This document shows positions 50,569 to 59,003 of a stretch of DNA of 64,000 nucleotides, in pieces. Each line of letters opens with the position of its first letter. Positions within the stretch are counted from its first letter, which is position 1. This DNA is from Spirochaetota bacterium. Its GTDB lineage: Bacteria > Spirochaetota > Spirochaetia > Sphaerochaetales > Sphaerochaetaceae. The translations under genes and the position numbers were made by a program. The notes beneath the pieces are model-generated. The model had not been told where the DNA came from and ran no database searches. It worked only from the letters and a program-made list of their open reading frames with translations. The stretch is from contig JAEXDQ010000055.1 in NCBI GenBank assembly GCA_023401595.1, forward strand, positions 20,113 through 84,112, in the 5' to 3' direction.

Positions 50569-50607
50569 TTGACAACCATCATCCATATTAAGTATAACTG
50601 GTTATAC
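50569..50607 (+). promoter_or_regulatory. Promoter with palindromic operator before the flavoprotein gene
   Basis: TTGACA (50569-50574), 18 bases, TATAAC (50593-50598). The -10 lies inside a perfect palindrome GTATAAC-TG-GTTATAC (50592-50607), so a bound repressor would block polymerase. A 13-base sequence AAATAACCATAAT occurs here (50617-50629) and again at 50442-50454 in the divergent ligase promoter region, where TTGACA boxes also lie on the minus strand (50392-50397 and 50400-50405). Confidence 0.75.
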
Positions 50608-50647
50608 AAGTATTACAAATAACCATAATATGCTAAGGAGCGGACTC

Positions 50648-52153
50648 ATGGACGAAATAAAGAAGATTGTCATCATCGGGGGAGGTATCGCAGGACTCAC
50701 GGCGGGCGTCTATGCGCGGAAAGCTGGCTTCATCGCCGAAATATATGAGAAGAACGGCATCGTCGGCGGAGAATGCACCGGCTGGGACCGCAAAGGGTAC
50801 CATATAGACAATTGCGTCCACTGGATGATGGGAACGACGCCGGGGACAGCGTTGTACGAACTCTGGAAGACCGTCGGCGCCGTCGGACCTGATATAGAAA
50901 TCATCCAATCGGACAGGATGTACACGTCCGAACTGAACGGACAAAGCCTCACGCTCTGGAAGGACGCGGACAGGACTGAACGGGAAATGCTGGCGCTCTC
51001 CCCCTCCGACAAGGATGAAATACTTCGGTTGATGAAATACGTCAGGCTCTCGGAACACATCACTATTCCAGTGGAAACGCCACCGGAGCTGATGGGGCCT
51101 ATGGACGGACTCAAGCTGGCGTTCACCATGCAAAATGCGTTGAAGCTGTTCAAGGAGTTCGCAGGTACCGACACCCAGGATCTGATGAACCGGTTCAAGC
51201 ATCCGCTGATCCGGTGCTTGATCTCCGATTTCTGCCCGAAGGACTCGCAGGGGGCCTCGTTCCCCATGGCGTATGGCAATTTCATCGGTGGCGACGGCGG
51301 GGTGCCAAGGGGCGGCTCACGGGCTTTGGCCAAGCGGATGCAGGAACGTTTTGAACAACTCGGCGGAACCATCCATGTCAACGCCTCGGTTTCCAAAATA
51401 CTCCTCGACGGGCACGGACATGCGACCGGAATATTGCTTGACGATGAACGGAAAGTGACGGCGGACTATGTGATTCCTGCCTGCGACGCAGATTTCACCT
51501 TCGGCCGGTTGCTGGACCGTTCCTATATGGGGGACTTGATGCGCTCCATGTACGAATCGCCCGACGCCTACAAAATCTACGGCATGTTCCAGGTGGCTTT
51601 CGCCGTCGATTCCCCCATCGACGCCTTGCAGGGTGAAATCATGATGGAGACTTCCGGCATGGCGTCCGAACCGTGGTTCTCCGACAGAATGACCGTCAAG
51701 AACTTCGCCTATGAACCGGACTTCGCCCCCGCCGACAGACAAATCCTGCAAGTCATGTGGGGATTGAGCGATCAGGCCTACGGCTACTGGGAAGCCCTGT
51801 ATAAGGACAAGGCCGCCTACGACGCCCGCAAGCAGGAACTGGCGAAAATCATCCAGAGAAGACTTGAGGAACGTTTCCCGGACTACAAGGGCAAGCTGAC
51901 GGTCCTGGACACATGGACTCCCGTCACCTACCATCGATACTGCAACGCCTACAAAGGATACAACCAGGCGTTCACCATTACCAAACGTAGCGCGAAGAAC
52001 CCCTACCCCTCGGCTTGGCTCGACGGACTGGACAACGTGGTGTTGGCCGGACAATGGATCAATCCGCCGGGAGGGCTCCCCGGCGCGGCCGCAACCGGTA
52101 AATACGCCATACAGCGAATCCTCAAGAAGGAAGGCCGGAAGTTCCGATTCTGA
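50648..52153 (+). CDS. Phytoene desaturase-like FAD-dependent oxidoreductase
   Basis: A 501-residue flavoprotein. The N-terminal dinucleotide fold reads KIVIIGGGIAGLTAGVYARK followed by the FAD-contacting VGGECTGWDRKGYHIDNC. The C-terminal FAD motif is LAGQWINPPGGLPGAAATGKYA. This is the CrtI/retinol-saturase-like group (COG1233), whose members oxidise, saturate or isomerise polyenes and lipids. The substrate here is unknown, and no phytoene synthase is in the window. AAGGAG lies 7 bases before ATG 50648. It is transcribed from the palindrome-controlled promoter. Confidence 0.88.
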   Translation: MDEIKKIVIIGGGIAGLTAGVYARKAGFIAEIYEKNGIVGGECTGWDRKGYHIDNCVHWMMGTTPGTALYELWKTVGAVGPDIEIIQSDRMYTSELNGQSLTLWKDADRTEREMLALSPSDKDEILRLMKYVRLSEHITIPVETPPELMGPMDGLKLAFTMQNALKLFKEFAGTDTQDLMNRFKHPLIRCLISDFCPKDSQGASFPMAYGNFIGGDGGVPRGGSRALAKRMQERFEQLGGTIHVNASVSKILLDGHGHATGILLDDERKVTADYVIPACDADFTFGRLLDRSYMGDLMRSMYESPDAYKIYGMFQVAFAVDSPIDALQGEIMMETSGMASEPWFSDRMTVKNFAYEPDFAPADRQILQVMWGLSDQAYGYWEALYKDKAAYDARKQELAKIIQRRLEERFPDYKGKLTVLDTWTPVTYHRYCNAYKGYNQAFTITKRSAKNPYPSAWLDGLDNVVLAGQWINPPGGLPGAAATGKYAIQRILKKEGRKFRF

Positions 52154-52247
52154 GATTTTGAGTGGAATATCAAGAAACCGTCCAAGCTTGAAGCCGTCCG
52201 GTTGTATACGACGGCTACGACGTAACGGCTCCGTCCGGAGCAAGAGA

Positions 52248-52299
52248 CCTGCCTGACCGCAAGTGCCTGCCTGACCGCAAGTGCCTGCCTGACCGCAAG
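52248..52299. repeat. 18-bp tandem repeat, three copies
   Basis: CTGACCGCAAGTGCCTGC recurs at 52253, 52271 and 52289. It lies between the convergent flavoprotein and cstA genes. Confidence 0.9.
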
Positions 52300-52337
52300 G
52301 GACTTGTGCGCACGGCGCAGCTTACCTCATCATCCCC

Positions 52338-52395
52338 CAAAAAAACAAAAAGGCCACCGCCTAGCCTGAACCGACTGGAACAGGTGACGATGGCC
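52338..52395 (-). terminator. Intrinsic terminator of cstA
   Basis: On the minus strand GGCCA and TGGCC arms close a long hairpin (52352-52395), followed by TTTTTGTTTTTTT (52338-52350). Confidence 0.7.
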
Positions 52396-52446
52396 CATCT
52401 TTCCGGCGGCTCGCAAACCGAGTGGCCAGACTGATGTGTCAGAGAC

Positions 52447-54132
52447 TCAAACCGTCGGAGAAGCGGCCTTGTCTTCCTTGCCGAACAGCTTCTTGAAACA
52501 GGAAATCATGACGATGATCGCCAGACCGACAAGCAACACCGCGAAAATGATCTGCATGCCGTCGGATGCGAATTTGAACGCATTGGTGCCAATTTTCGCA
52601 ATGATCCTGATGATGATCTGAGCCAAGGCGGTCAACGTGACGGCCAGCATGAAGAACATCGGAACGTACAGCATAGCACCCTGCTTTTTGGTTTTCTTGA
52701 GAAAGACGGCCAAAGCGCAAAGCGCCAATGCGGAAAGCAGCTGGTTGGCGGAACCGAACAGCGCCCAGATGTTCTGGTAGCCGTTGGTGGAGAGCAGATA
52801 GCCGAACACCAAGGTAACGACTGTCGCGAAATACTTGTTGGTCAGCACCTTCTGCCAAACCGGCATGTTGTCCTCGTCGGTACCGGAATCCATGAAAAGT
52901 TCCTGGAACGACAGACGTCCGACGCGGGCTACGGAATCCAGGCTGGTCAGGGCGAACGCGGAAACCGCCAAGGAAATGATGGTGAAGGACGCCGCTTCGG
53001 GAATGCCAAGCACACTGAGGAACCCGGCTACGGCGCTGGAGAAAATCACCTGCGGAGTGCCGGAGGGAATCACCCCGCCCTTCGCGACGGCGCCGACGGC
53101 GATCAGGGCGATGACGGCGAGCAAGGACTCCACCAGCATTGCGCCGTAAGCGACGGGGAGCATGTCCTTTTCATTGCGAATCTGCTTGGAGGCGGTGCCC
53201 GAGGCCACTAAGGAATGGAATCCGGAAACGGCGCCACAGGCGATGGTGACGAACAGAATCGGGAACATCGCCTGCCCATTGACGAAAAAGCCGTTGAAAG
53301 CGTTCAGCTCAATGGTAGGATTGGCGACGAAGATACCGGCGACGGCGCCGACCATCATCAGGATCAGCAGATAGCTGTTGAGGTAGTCGCGCGGCTGCAA
53401 CAACGCCCAAACGGGAGTAACCGAAGCGATCAGAATATAAATGAACACCAGATAGAGCCACAGGTTGGTGCTGAGAAACATCGGAAACGACATGCCCAAC
53501 GCGATACAGGCGACAAGCAGAACAATCGCGATCGTGGTGTTCGCCCATGCGTTGATTTTTACATGCTTGAGGAAAAAACCAAATGCGACGGCCACGGCGA
53601 TGAACAGTGTGGAAGTCGATGCGACCTGACCGTTGGACAAGGCCTTGGCTTCGTCCAGACCGGTGACGCCGAAACTCTTCGCAACGATATCCGCGAACGC
53701 CGCGATGACGAGAATCGAGAACAACCAGACGAACAGCAGGAACAGACGCTTACCGATTTTTCCGACATACACCTCGATGATATAGCCGATGCTGCGTCCC
53801 TTGTTGCGGACCGATGCGAAAATCGAACCGAAATCCTGCACCGCGCCAAAGAACACGCCGCCGATCAATATCCACAGCAGCACGGGAACCCAACCGAAAA
53901 TAGCTGCTTGGATAGGTCCGTTGATAGGACCTGCGCCAGCGATTGAAGCGAACTGGTGTCCAAATACGACCTGACTGGAAGTCGGAACGTAGTCGACATC
54001 GTCTTCCATCTCATAAGCCGGAGTCTTGCGGAACGGGTCAACGCCCCACTTCTTGGCCAGCCAGCGTCCATACAGGAGGTACGCGCCCCCCAGAACGACA
54101 ATGGCGATGACCATCATCAAAATACCATTCAT
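52447..54132 (-). CDS. cstA: CstA-family transporter (carbon starvation/peptide or pyruvate uptake)
   Basis: A 561-residue membrane protein with about 15-16 hydrophobic helices, starting MMVIAIVVLGGAYLLYGRWL. CstA landmarks are VVFGHQFASIAGAGPINGPI, GAVQDFGSIFASVRNKGRSIG, GAVSGFHSLVASGTASKQI and LFGSANQLLSALAL. E. coli CstA and BtsT import peptides and pyruvate. This one is shorter than the 700-residue enteric protein, like other anaerobe versions. Its promoter region has TTGACA, and the gene has its own terminator, so it is probably monocistronic. Confidence 0.95.
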   Translation of the reverse strand: MNGILMMVIAIVVLGGAYLLYGRWLAKKWGVDPFRKTPAYEMEDDVDYVPTSSQVVFGHQFASIAGAGPINGPIQAAIFGWVPVLLWILIGGVFFGAVQDFGSIFASVRNKGRSIGYIIEVYVGKIGKRLFLLFVWLFSILVIAAFADIVAKSFGVTGLDEAKALSNGQVASTSTLFIAVAVAFGFFLKHVKINAWANTTIAIVLLVACIALGMSFPMFLSTNLWLYLVFIYILIASVTPVWALLQPRDYLNSYLLILMMVGAVAGIFVANPTIELNAFNGFFVNGQAMFPILFVTIACGAVSGFHSLVASGTASKQIRNEKDMLPVAYGAMLVESLLAVIALIAVGAVAKGGVIPSGTPQVIFSSAVAGFLSVLGIPEAASFTIISLAVSAFALTSLDSVARVGRLSFQELFMDSGTDEDNMPVWQKVLTNKYFATVVTLVFGYLLSTNGYQNIWALFGSANQLLSALALCALAVFLKKTKKQGAMLYVPMFFMLAVTLTALAQIIIRIIAKIGTNAFKFASDGMQIIFAVLLVGLAIIVMISCFKKLFGKEDKAASPTV

Positions 54133-54176
54133 TTTATTTTTGCCCCTGTTAACAAAGAGTTAAGAAAAATTTCCCA

Positions 54177-54207
54177 TTAGTACACTCCAATCCGGCATCC
54201 ATGTCAA
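54177..54207 (-). promoter_or_regulatory. Candidate cstA promoter
   Basis: On the minus strand TTGACA (54202-54207). Either TACTAA 19 bases on (54177-54182) or TGTACT 17 bases on (54179-54184) could be the -10. A second TTGACA-like box lies just upstream (TTGTCAAG). Confidence 0.45.
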
Positions 54208-54305
54208 CAGGAAAATGAATTTTTCTTGACAAATCTTCATTTCTTGTAGCAATGAAGAAAACAATTCAAATCATGCATTCTACGGTACTCACAAGCCGTT
54301 TCATA

Positions 54306-54334
54306 TTGACTCGATATAGGAAAGAGGAAATAAT
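54306..54334 (+). promoter_or_regulatory. Promoter of asnS
   Basis: TTGACT (54306-54311), 17 bases, AATAAT (54329-54334). The leader of about 65 bases carries a TCGCCG-GCTTAT-CGGCGA hairpin (about 54349-54366) and AAGGAG before the ATG. There is no T-box pattern. Confidence 0.6.
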
Positions 54335-54405
54335 TACAACCATTATTCTTCGCCGGCTTATCGGCGACGTGGTCCGCGGGCCATGAGACGACAAGGAGCA
54401 TTCCT

Positions 54406-55794
54406 ATGAAAGAACGCATTACCGAATTACTCAAGAAAGCTCCGGGACCGGAAATGGTCACGGCGGAAGGCTGGGTGCGTACAAAGCGCGACAGCAAGAC
54501 TGTCTGCTTCCTTGAGCTGAACGACGGCTCGTGCCTCAAGGGTTTGCAGGTTGTCATCGACAGGACGACGTTCACAGACGAAGCCTCGTTGGCGAAAATC
54601 ACCACTGGAGCATCGGTAGTCTGCCGCGGGCCGATCGTCGCGTCCGCCGGAGGCAATCAGGCCGTCGAGATGGCCGCGCAGGAAGTCGAACTCGTGGGAG
54701 AGGCTCCGGCCGACACCTACCCGCTTCAGAAAAAGCGCCACACCATCGAGTATCTGCGGGAGATCGCCCATCTTCGCCCACGGACGAACATCATCGGCGC
54801 GGTGGCCCGTGTCCGGAACACCATGGCCTACGCCGTGCATCAGTTCTTCCAGGAACGGGGCTTCTACTATGTGAACACCCCGCTGATCACCACCAGCGAC
54901 TGCGAAGGAGCCGGCGAGATGTTCCAGGTCACGACCCTCGATCTGAACAATGTGCCAAAGACATCGGAAGGCAAGGTCGACTACAACAAGGACTTTTTCG
55001 GCAAGCGGGCGGGGCTGACAGTCAGCGGGCAGCTCGAAGGTGAGACCTACGCCATGGCGTTGAAGAACATCTACACCTTCGGGCCGACGTTCCGGGCCGA
55101 GAACTCCAACACGACCCGGCACTTGGCAGAATTCTGGATGATTGAGCCGGAGATGGCGTTCTGCGACCTGGGCGGAGACATGGAGGTGGCCGAAGATTTT
55201 CTCAAGTACATCTTCAAGCAGGTGCTGGTCAAGAACCAGGAGGACATGGAGTTCTTCTCAAACTTCGTTGAGAAGGGTGTCATGGAAACGTTGCAGCATG
55301 TGGTGGATACTCCGTTCGCTCATATGACATACACCGACGCGGTCAAGGAGCTGGAGAAATTCAACGACAAGTTCGAGTATCCCGCATATTGGGGCTGCGA
55401 CCTGCAAAGCGAACATGAAAAGTTCCTCACCGAACAGATATGCCATAGTCCTGTCATCGTCACCGACTACCCGAAAGAAATCAAGGCTTTCTACATGAAG
55501 CTGAACGACGACGGCAAGACGGTGCGTGGCATGGATGTCCTGGCGCCCCGTCTGGGCGAAATCATCGGCGGCAGCGAACGTGAAGCGCGGCTCGACGTGC
55601 TCACGGCCCGGTTGAACGAACTGAAGCTCGACCCGGCCGACTACTGGTGGTATCTCGACCTGCGCAGGTTCGGCAGCGTTCCTCACGCCGGCTTCGGCCT
55701 TGGTTTCGAGCGGGCCGTCCGGTACGTAACAGGAATGCAGAACATCCGCGACGTCATTCCGTTCCCAAGAGCGGTCCGGCAGGCAGAATTCTAA
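54406..55794 (+). CDS. asnS: Asparaginyl-tRNA synthetase
   Basis: Class II synthetase of 462 residues. The N-terminal OB fold starts with VTAEGWVRTKRDSKTVCFLE. Catalytic motif 2 lies in FGPTFRAENSNTTRHLAEFW and motif 3 in GFGLGFERAVRYVTGMQNIR. The RAENS and FWMIEPEMAF stretches identify AsnRS rather than AspRS. The organism thus charges tRNA-Asn directly. The 3' end runs straight into 11-bp repeats eight bases after the stop, with no ordinary terminator visible. Confidence 0.97.
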   Translation: MKERITELLKKAPGPEMVTAEGWVRTKRDSKTVCFLELNDGSCLKGLQVVIDRTTFTDEASLAKITTGASVVCRGPIVASAGGNQAVEMAAQEVELVGEAPADTYPLQKKRHTIEYLREIAHLRPRTNIIGAVARVRNTMAYAVHQFFQERGFYYVNTPLITTSDCEGAGEMFQVTTLDLNNVPKTSEGKVDYNKDFFGKRAGLTVSGQLEGETYAMALKNIYTFGPTFRAENSNTTRHLAEFWMIEPEMAFCDLGGDMEVAEDFLKYIFKQVLVKNQEDMEFFSNFVEKGVMETLQHVVDTPFAHMTYTDAVKELEKFNDKFEYPAYWGCDLQSEHEKFLTEQICHSPVIVTDYPKEIKAFYMKLNDDGKTVRGMDVLAPRLGEIIGGSEREARLDVLTARLNELKLDPADYWWYLDLRRFGSVPHAGFGLGFERAVRYVTGMQNIRDVIPFPRAVRQAEF

Positions 55795-55801
55795 CTCCCT
55801 T

Positions 55802-55867
55802 AGGGGTAGCCCTACGCTAGCCCAGCGGTAGCCCTACGCTAGCCCAGGGGTAGCCCAGGGGTACTCA
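55802..55867. repeat. Six 11-bp units of the AGGGGTAGCCC repeat
   Basis: TAGCCC recurs at exact 11-base steps (55807, 55818, 55829, 55840 and 55851, then a variant at 55862). Units alternate AGGGGTAGCCC, TACGCTAGCCC and AGCGGTAGCCC. It starts eight bases after the asnS stop codon. Confidence 0.95.
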
Positions 55868-56084
55868 GCGTTGTGGTGCAAGGCGTTTTTTTCAAAACAT
55901 GGGCAGAAGGAATTTTTCCTGTACGGGAGGATTTCAAAAGCCCTTGAACAATGGTACAAGTCAATGGTGCGTCAGTGACGGTATGCCAAACGTCTCCGAC
56001 GCACCTGACGTCCATCGCTCATGATGCCGAAGACCGGTTGACACCCTGTGACGGCACAAGTATAGTTGTTGTGTATCGAAAATC

Positions 56085-56145
56085 ATCGGGAATGAAGTTC
56101 TCCCTTGGCGACTGCCAGAACCGCAATATGCTGATGACTTCTGCG
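56085..56145 (+). promoter_or_regulatory. Fluoride riboswitch aptamer (crcB motif)
   Basis: GGGAATGAAGTTCTCCC (56088-56104) is the first helix with its conserved loop. A hairpin TGGC-GACT-GCCA (56106-56117) follows, then AACCGC and CTGATGACTTCTGC (56131-56144). Loop bases GAAGT (56094-56098) are complementary to ACTTC (56137-56141), the diagnostic pseudoknot. These conserved segments match the crcB/fluoride family. The expression platform and terminator follow, and an antiporter gene starts at 56201. Sodium/proton antiporters are among the genes known to be controlled by this riboswitch. Confidence 0.9.
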
Positions 56146-56174
56146 CATACTACGCAGGAGTCGTGTATCGTGAT

Positions 56175-56200
56175 AGCTCCTGTAAATCGGGAGTTTTTTT
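56175..56200 (+). terminator. Riboswitch expression platform: attenuator terminator
   Basis: AGCTCCTG pairs with CGGGAGTT (56175-56195), followed by a T-run ending directly at the ATG. The 5' arm CTCCTG (56177-56182) is also perfectly complementary to CAGGAG (56155-56160), giving an antiterminator. CAG of that arm overlaps a competing CTGCG/CGCAG hairpin (56141-56156) next to the aptamer. Confidence 0.85.
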
Positions 56201-57376
56201 ATGCTTTTCAGTTTCGCCGTCATTTTCCTTTCCGGTATCTCGTTCGGAATACTCACCTCAAAGCTCCGGTTGCCCAGCCTGATCGGTATGATTTTCGCCG
56301 GAATCGTCACCGGCCCCTATGTACTGAACCTGCTTGATGCCTCGACCTTGGGAATCGCTCTCGATTTACGACGTTTTGCGTTGGCCGTGATATTGACAAG
56401 GGCCGGTCTGGCGCTGGACATGGGAGAACTGAAACAGGTAGGTAGACCGGCGGTTTTGCTCAGCTTCCTTCCCGCTACATTCGAAATTGTCGGTTGCATC
56501 ATTATAGCGCCGCCACTGCTCGGACTTACCCATCTGGAGGCGGCAGTCCTGGGGACGGTGGTCGCAGCGGTCTCCCCTGCGGTCGTCGTCCCGCGGATGC
56601 TGGGGCTGATCAACCAAGGATACGGAACGAAGCAGGGCATACCTCAGATGATCATGGCCGCGGCTTCGGTCGATGATGTGTTCGTGCTGGTACTGTTTAC
56701 TGCGTTCACTGGGTTGTCCGCCACAGGAAACCTCTCCCCTTTTACATTCCTGACCATTCCGATATCCATCATGTGCGGTATCATGCTCGGCCATCTGGCG
56801 GGGATGCTTCTGGCGCACCTGTACGGACATGCGAAGCTGTCCCCGTCATACAAGACGCTACTCCATCTCTCCTCCGCTTTTTTATTGATGACAGCCGAGG
56901 ATTTCCTCGCAGGGCTCGTTCCGGTCTCGGGCTTGTTGTCCGTAATGACGATGAGCGTCGTCGTCGCAAAAAAAGAGCCGAGACAGGCACATGAACTCTC
57001 GTCAAGTTTTTCATCCATCTGGGCGGGAGCTGAAATCATACTCTTCGTCATGGTGGGTGTCACGGTGAACCCCGCCTATGTGAAAACGGCCGGTCTGGCC
57101 GCCATAGCAGTGATTATCGGAGCGTTGATGTTCAGAATGGCCGGTGTCGGAGGATCCCTCGTCAAAACAAAGCTGAAACGTAAGGAACGTTTGTTCTGCA
57201 TGATTGCCTACACGCCGAAAGCTACCGTCCAGGCCGCGATAGGCTCGCTTCCGCTTGCGATGGGACTTCCCTGTGGCCACATCGTCTTGACCGTAGCCGT
57301 ATTATCCATCCTGATAACCGCCCCGCTCGGCGCGTATGGAATCGACATGACTTACAAAAGGCTCTTGGACTCATAG
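56201..57376 (+). CDS. Cation/proton antiporter (CPA family), fluoride-regulated
   Basis: A 391-residue membrane protein of the Na+/H+ exchanger superfamily with about 11-12 hydrophobic helices. It shows LRLPSLIGMIFAGIVTGPY, RAGLALDMGEL, a helix containing GTVVAAVSPAVVVPRML, the acidic pair in MAAASVDDVFVLVLF (in the position of the ion-binding aspartates), and TPKATVQAAIGSLPLA. It lacks the long cytosolic domains of KefC or NhaP. Its leader is a fluoride riboswitch, which implies expression rises with intracellular fluoride. It may expel protons or fluoride, or restore ion balance. The only ribosome site, GGGAG, is part of the terminator stem. Confidence 0.88.
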   Translation: MLFSFAVIFLSGISFGILTSKLRLPSLIGMIFAGIVTGPYVLNLLDASTLGIALDLRRFALAVILTRAGLALDMGELKQVGRPAVLLSFLPATFEIVGCIIIAPPLLGLTHLEAAVLGTVVAAVSPAVVVPRMLGLINQGYGTKQGIPQMIMAAASVDDVFVLVLFTAFTGLSATGNLSPFTFLTIPISIMCGIMLGHLAGMLLAHLYGHAKLSPSYKTLLHLSSAFLLMTAEDFLAGLVPVSGLLSVMTMSVVVAKKEPRQAHELSSSFSSIWAGAEIILFVMVGVTVNPAYVKTAGLAAIAVIIGALMFRMAGVGGSLVKTKLKRKERLFCMIAYTPKATVQAAIGSLPLAMGLPCGHIVLTVAVLSILITAPLGAYGIDMTYKRLLDS

Positions 57377-57483
57377 AACAGACAGCAAAAGGGCCGGTAT
57401 CATCAGCGGAACTTGTACGCTCGTCCCATGGAGCGACCCAACGGCTTCGTATGTTCAACATCCGATGCCTCAGACATCCTGAT

Positions 57484-58086
57484 TTATACGCCCACCCCAT
57501 GGAGCAGCCCCCAGATTACCAACTGGCTCAGAGAAGAGAGCCTCGTCTTGCGGTAGAGGTTCCGCCGATGGGCGGCCAAGGTGCCGGTAGAGATGCCGAG
57601 CGTCCATGCGACCTCCTTGTTGGAAAGGCCGTTGACCAACAATGAAAGCACCTCCTTTTCCCGTTTGGACAAAACGGCTCCGGAATCAGCCGTATTTTTC
57701 GCATATTTGGGAACAATTTCTCCGCAACAATCCTTTTTCAGATATTGCATACCCTGTTCCAGAAGTTCTTCCAGCTGGTCACTGACAAAAGAAGATGGAA
57801 GCAGGACGCTCCGAATCAACTGATATCGTTCAGACGGGACCAGGACTAGCAACCGCCCATACGCTTTGGTCATGAAGCCTCCGGCGCAAAGGCCCTCCAA
57901 ACGAAGCAATACGGACAGATTTCCTGAAATAGCGAACATCAAGTCAAATTCAAGACCCTGGTCATGTGGAACGGAGGATGACAGCACAACCACAGGTTCA
58001 GCCAAGAATGATGACATTCTTTCTGTGATACTGCCTATTTCGGCCGAAGACTGATTCTGCGTGAAAACTGCGATACGTTTTTTCAT
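57484..58086 (-). CDS. LuxR-family transcriptional regulator
   Basis: A 200-residue protein. The C-terminal GerE/LuxR helix-turn-helix reads LSKREKEVLSLLVNGLSNKE followed by VAWTLGISTGTLAAHRRNLY (about 138-195). The N-terminal 130 residues begin KKRIAVFTQNQS like a receiver but lack the acidic pocket and phospho-acceptor aspartate pattern, so it is not an ordinary response regulator. It may bind a ligand or act as an atypical receiver. It is convergent with the antiporter gene, with 107 bases and no strong terminator between them. Confidence 0.82.
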   Translation of the reverse strand: MKKRIAVFTQNQSSAEIGSITERMSSFLAEPVVVLSSSVPHDQGLEFDLMFAISGNLSVLLRLEGLCAGGFMTKAYGRLLVLVPSERYQLIRSVLLPSSFVSDQLEELLEQGMQYLKKDCCGEIVPKYAKNTADSGAVLSKREKEVLSLLVNGLSNKEVAWTLGISTGTLAAHRRNLYRKTRLSSLSQLVIWGLLHGVGV

Positions 58087-58154
58087 CTCCCCTATTCAGA
58101 AGAAAAAACCTCTCTGGCGATTCAAAATCCATGGACAGGGCATAGGGGCTAGCA

Positions 58155-58871
58155 TCAATGGAAAAGCATTTGTTCCGGATGTAACGCAATACGCCCATCG
58201 GGAAAACGTCGTAACAGCTCCACCAACTGCTTGTCCAACGTATCGGCGAAAGCTTTTGTCTCGACAGCCCCTATTCCACGACCTTGTTCAGCGTAGATGC
58301 CCATCTCGCGAAACTCCGTCATCGCATTCCGCAATGACAGTCGTTCCCCCATGTTCGCAGGAGTAAAGCACCCACCCCGGTCGTCCAAAACGACCAACCC
58401 CTTGGAGACCAACCGTGCGGACAAGGGGACGTCATGGGTAACGGCAAGTGTCCGGGGGGCGGCATGTTCAACGATATAGTCGTCAGCGCTGTCCGCGCCA
58501 GTGTCCACTACGACCATCGCAATTGGAGTCCGTACCTTGCGAATATTGTCTATTGCAGAAACAATACCTGAATGTTCTTCAGAACCGGCTTCCATGTTTG
58601 AGGTCGGCATGCAGGATACGGAAAAACCATCGGACAGAACCGAACCAGAGGACAGGGCCAGCTTCTTGACTTGACGGCGTAATGCGGCAGTATGGTCGGC
58701 CATGGACTGAAGGACGTCGGGCAACGCACGGTCGGCAACGAACGTCGCACGGATGCCAGTACGGACAACAGCCCGCAGCAAGATCGCCCGAAGGTTTTTC
58801 GGACAGGAATCTCCATCGATCCAAAGCAATACATCGGAAGCAGAATTGGTGTGGACAACTATATCAGCCAT
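58155..58871 (-). CDS. YaiI/YqxD family (DUF188) protein with insertion
   Basis: A 238-residue protein. DUF188 normally spans about 150 residues: LWIDGDSCPKNLRAILLRAV, FVADRALP, then VVDTGADSADDYIVEH, VTHDVPLSARLVSKGLVVLD and RGGCFTPANMGERLSLRN. Here both halves are intact but separated by about 50 extra residues (roughly 65-115, including SSGSVLSDGFSVSCMPTS). The fold is PIN-like with clustered aspartates, suggesting a nuclease, but no activity is established. The start has AGGA 6 bases upstream. A single gene between the LuxR gene and a repeat tract. Confidence 0.85.
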   Translation of the reverse strand: MADIVVHTNSASDVLLWIDGDSCPKNLRAILLRAVVRTGIRATFVADRALPDVLQSMADHTAALRRQVKKLALSSGSVLSDGFSVSCMPTSNMEAGSEEHSGIVSAIDNIRKVRTPIAMVVVDTGADSADDYIVEHAAPRTLAVTHDVPLSARLVSKGLVVLDDRGGCFTPANMGERLSLRNAMTEFREMGIYAEQGRGIGAVETKAFADTLDKQLVELLRRFPDGRIALHPEQMLFH

Positions 58872-58961
58872 GATTTCCTACAATACCATAAAATCGACCG
58901 CGATGTCCCCTAGCAGACCATGTATCCCCCCAACCGAACCCCAACTGAACCCGCCAAGACG

Positions 58962-59003
58962 ATTGAGCCTGGATTGAGCCTGGATTGAGCCTGGATTGAG
59001 CCT
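58962..59003. repeat. 11-bp tandem repeat, four copies
   Basis: ATTGAGCCTGG recurs at 58962, 58973, 58984 and 58995 without a mismatch (the last unit is truncated by two bases). It lies in the 435-base space between DUF188 and pfp. The rest of that space holds a poly-A/T-rich tract near 59070-59100, where a TTGCAA-N17-TACAGT promoter for pfp is possible. Confidence 0.95.

Noticed and set aside
54240..54405. T-box leader before asnS
   Set aside because: No specifier loop or conserved T-box sequence is present, only a short hairpin.
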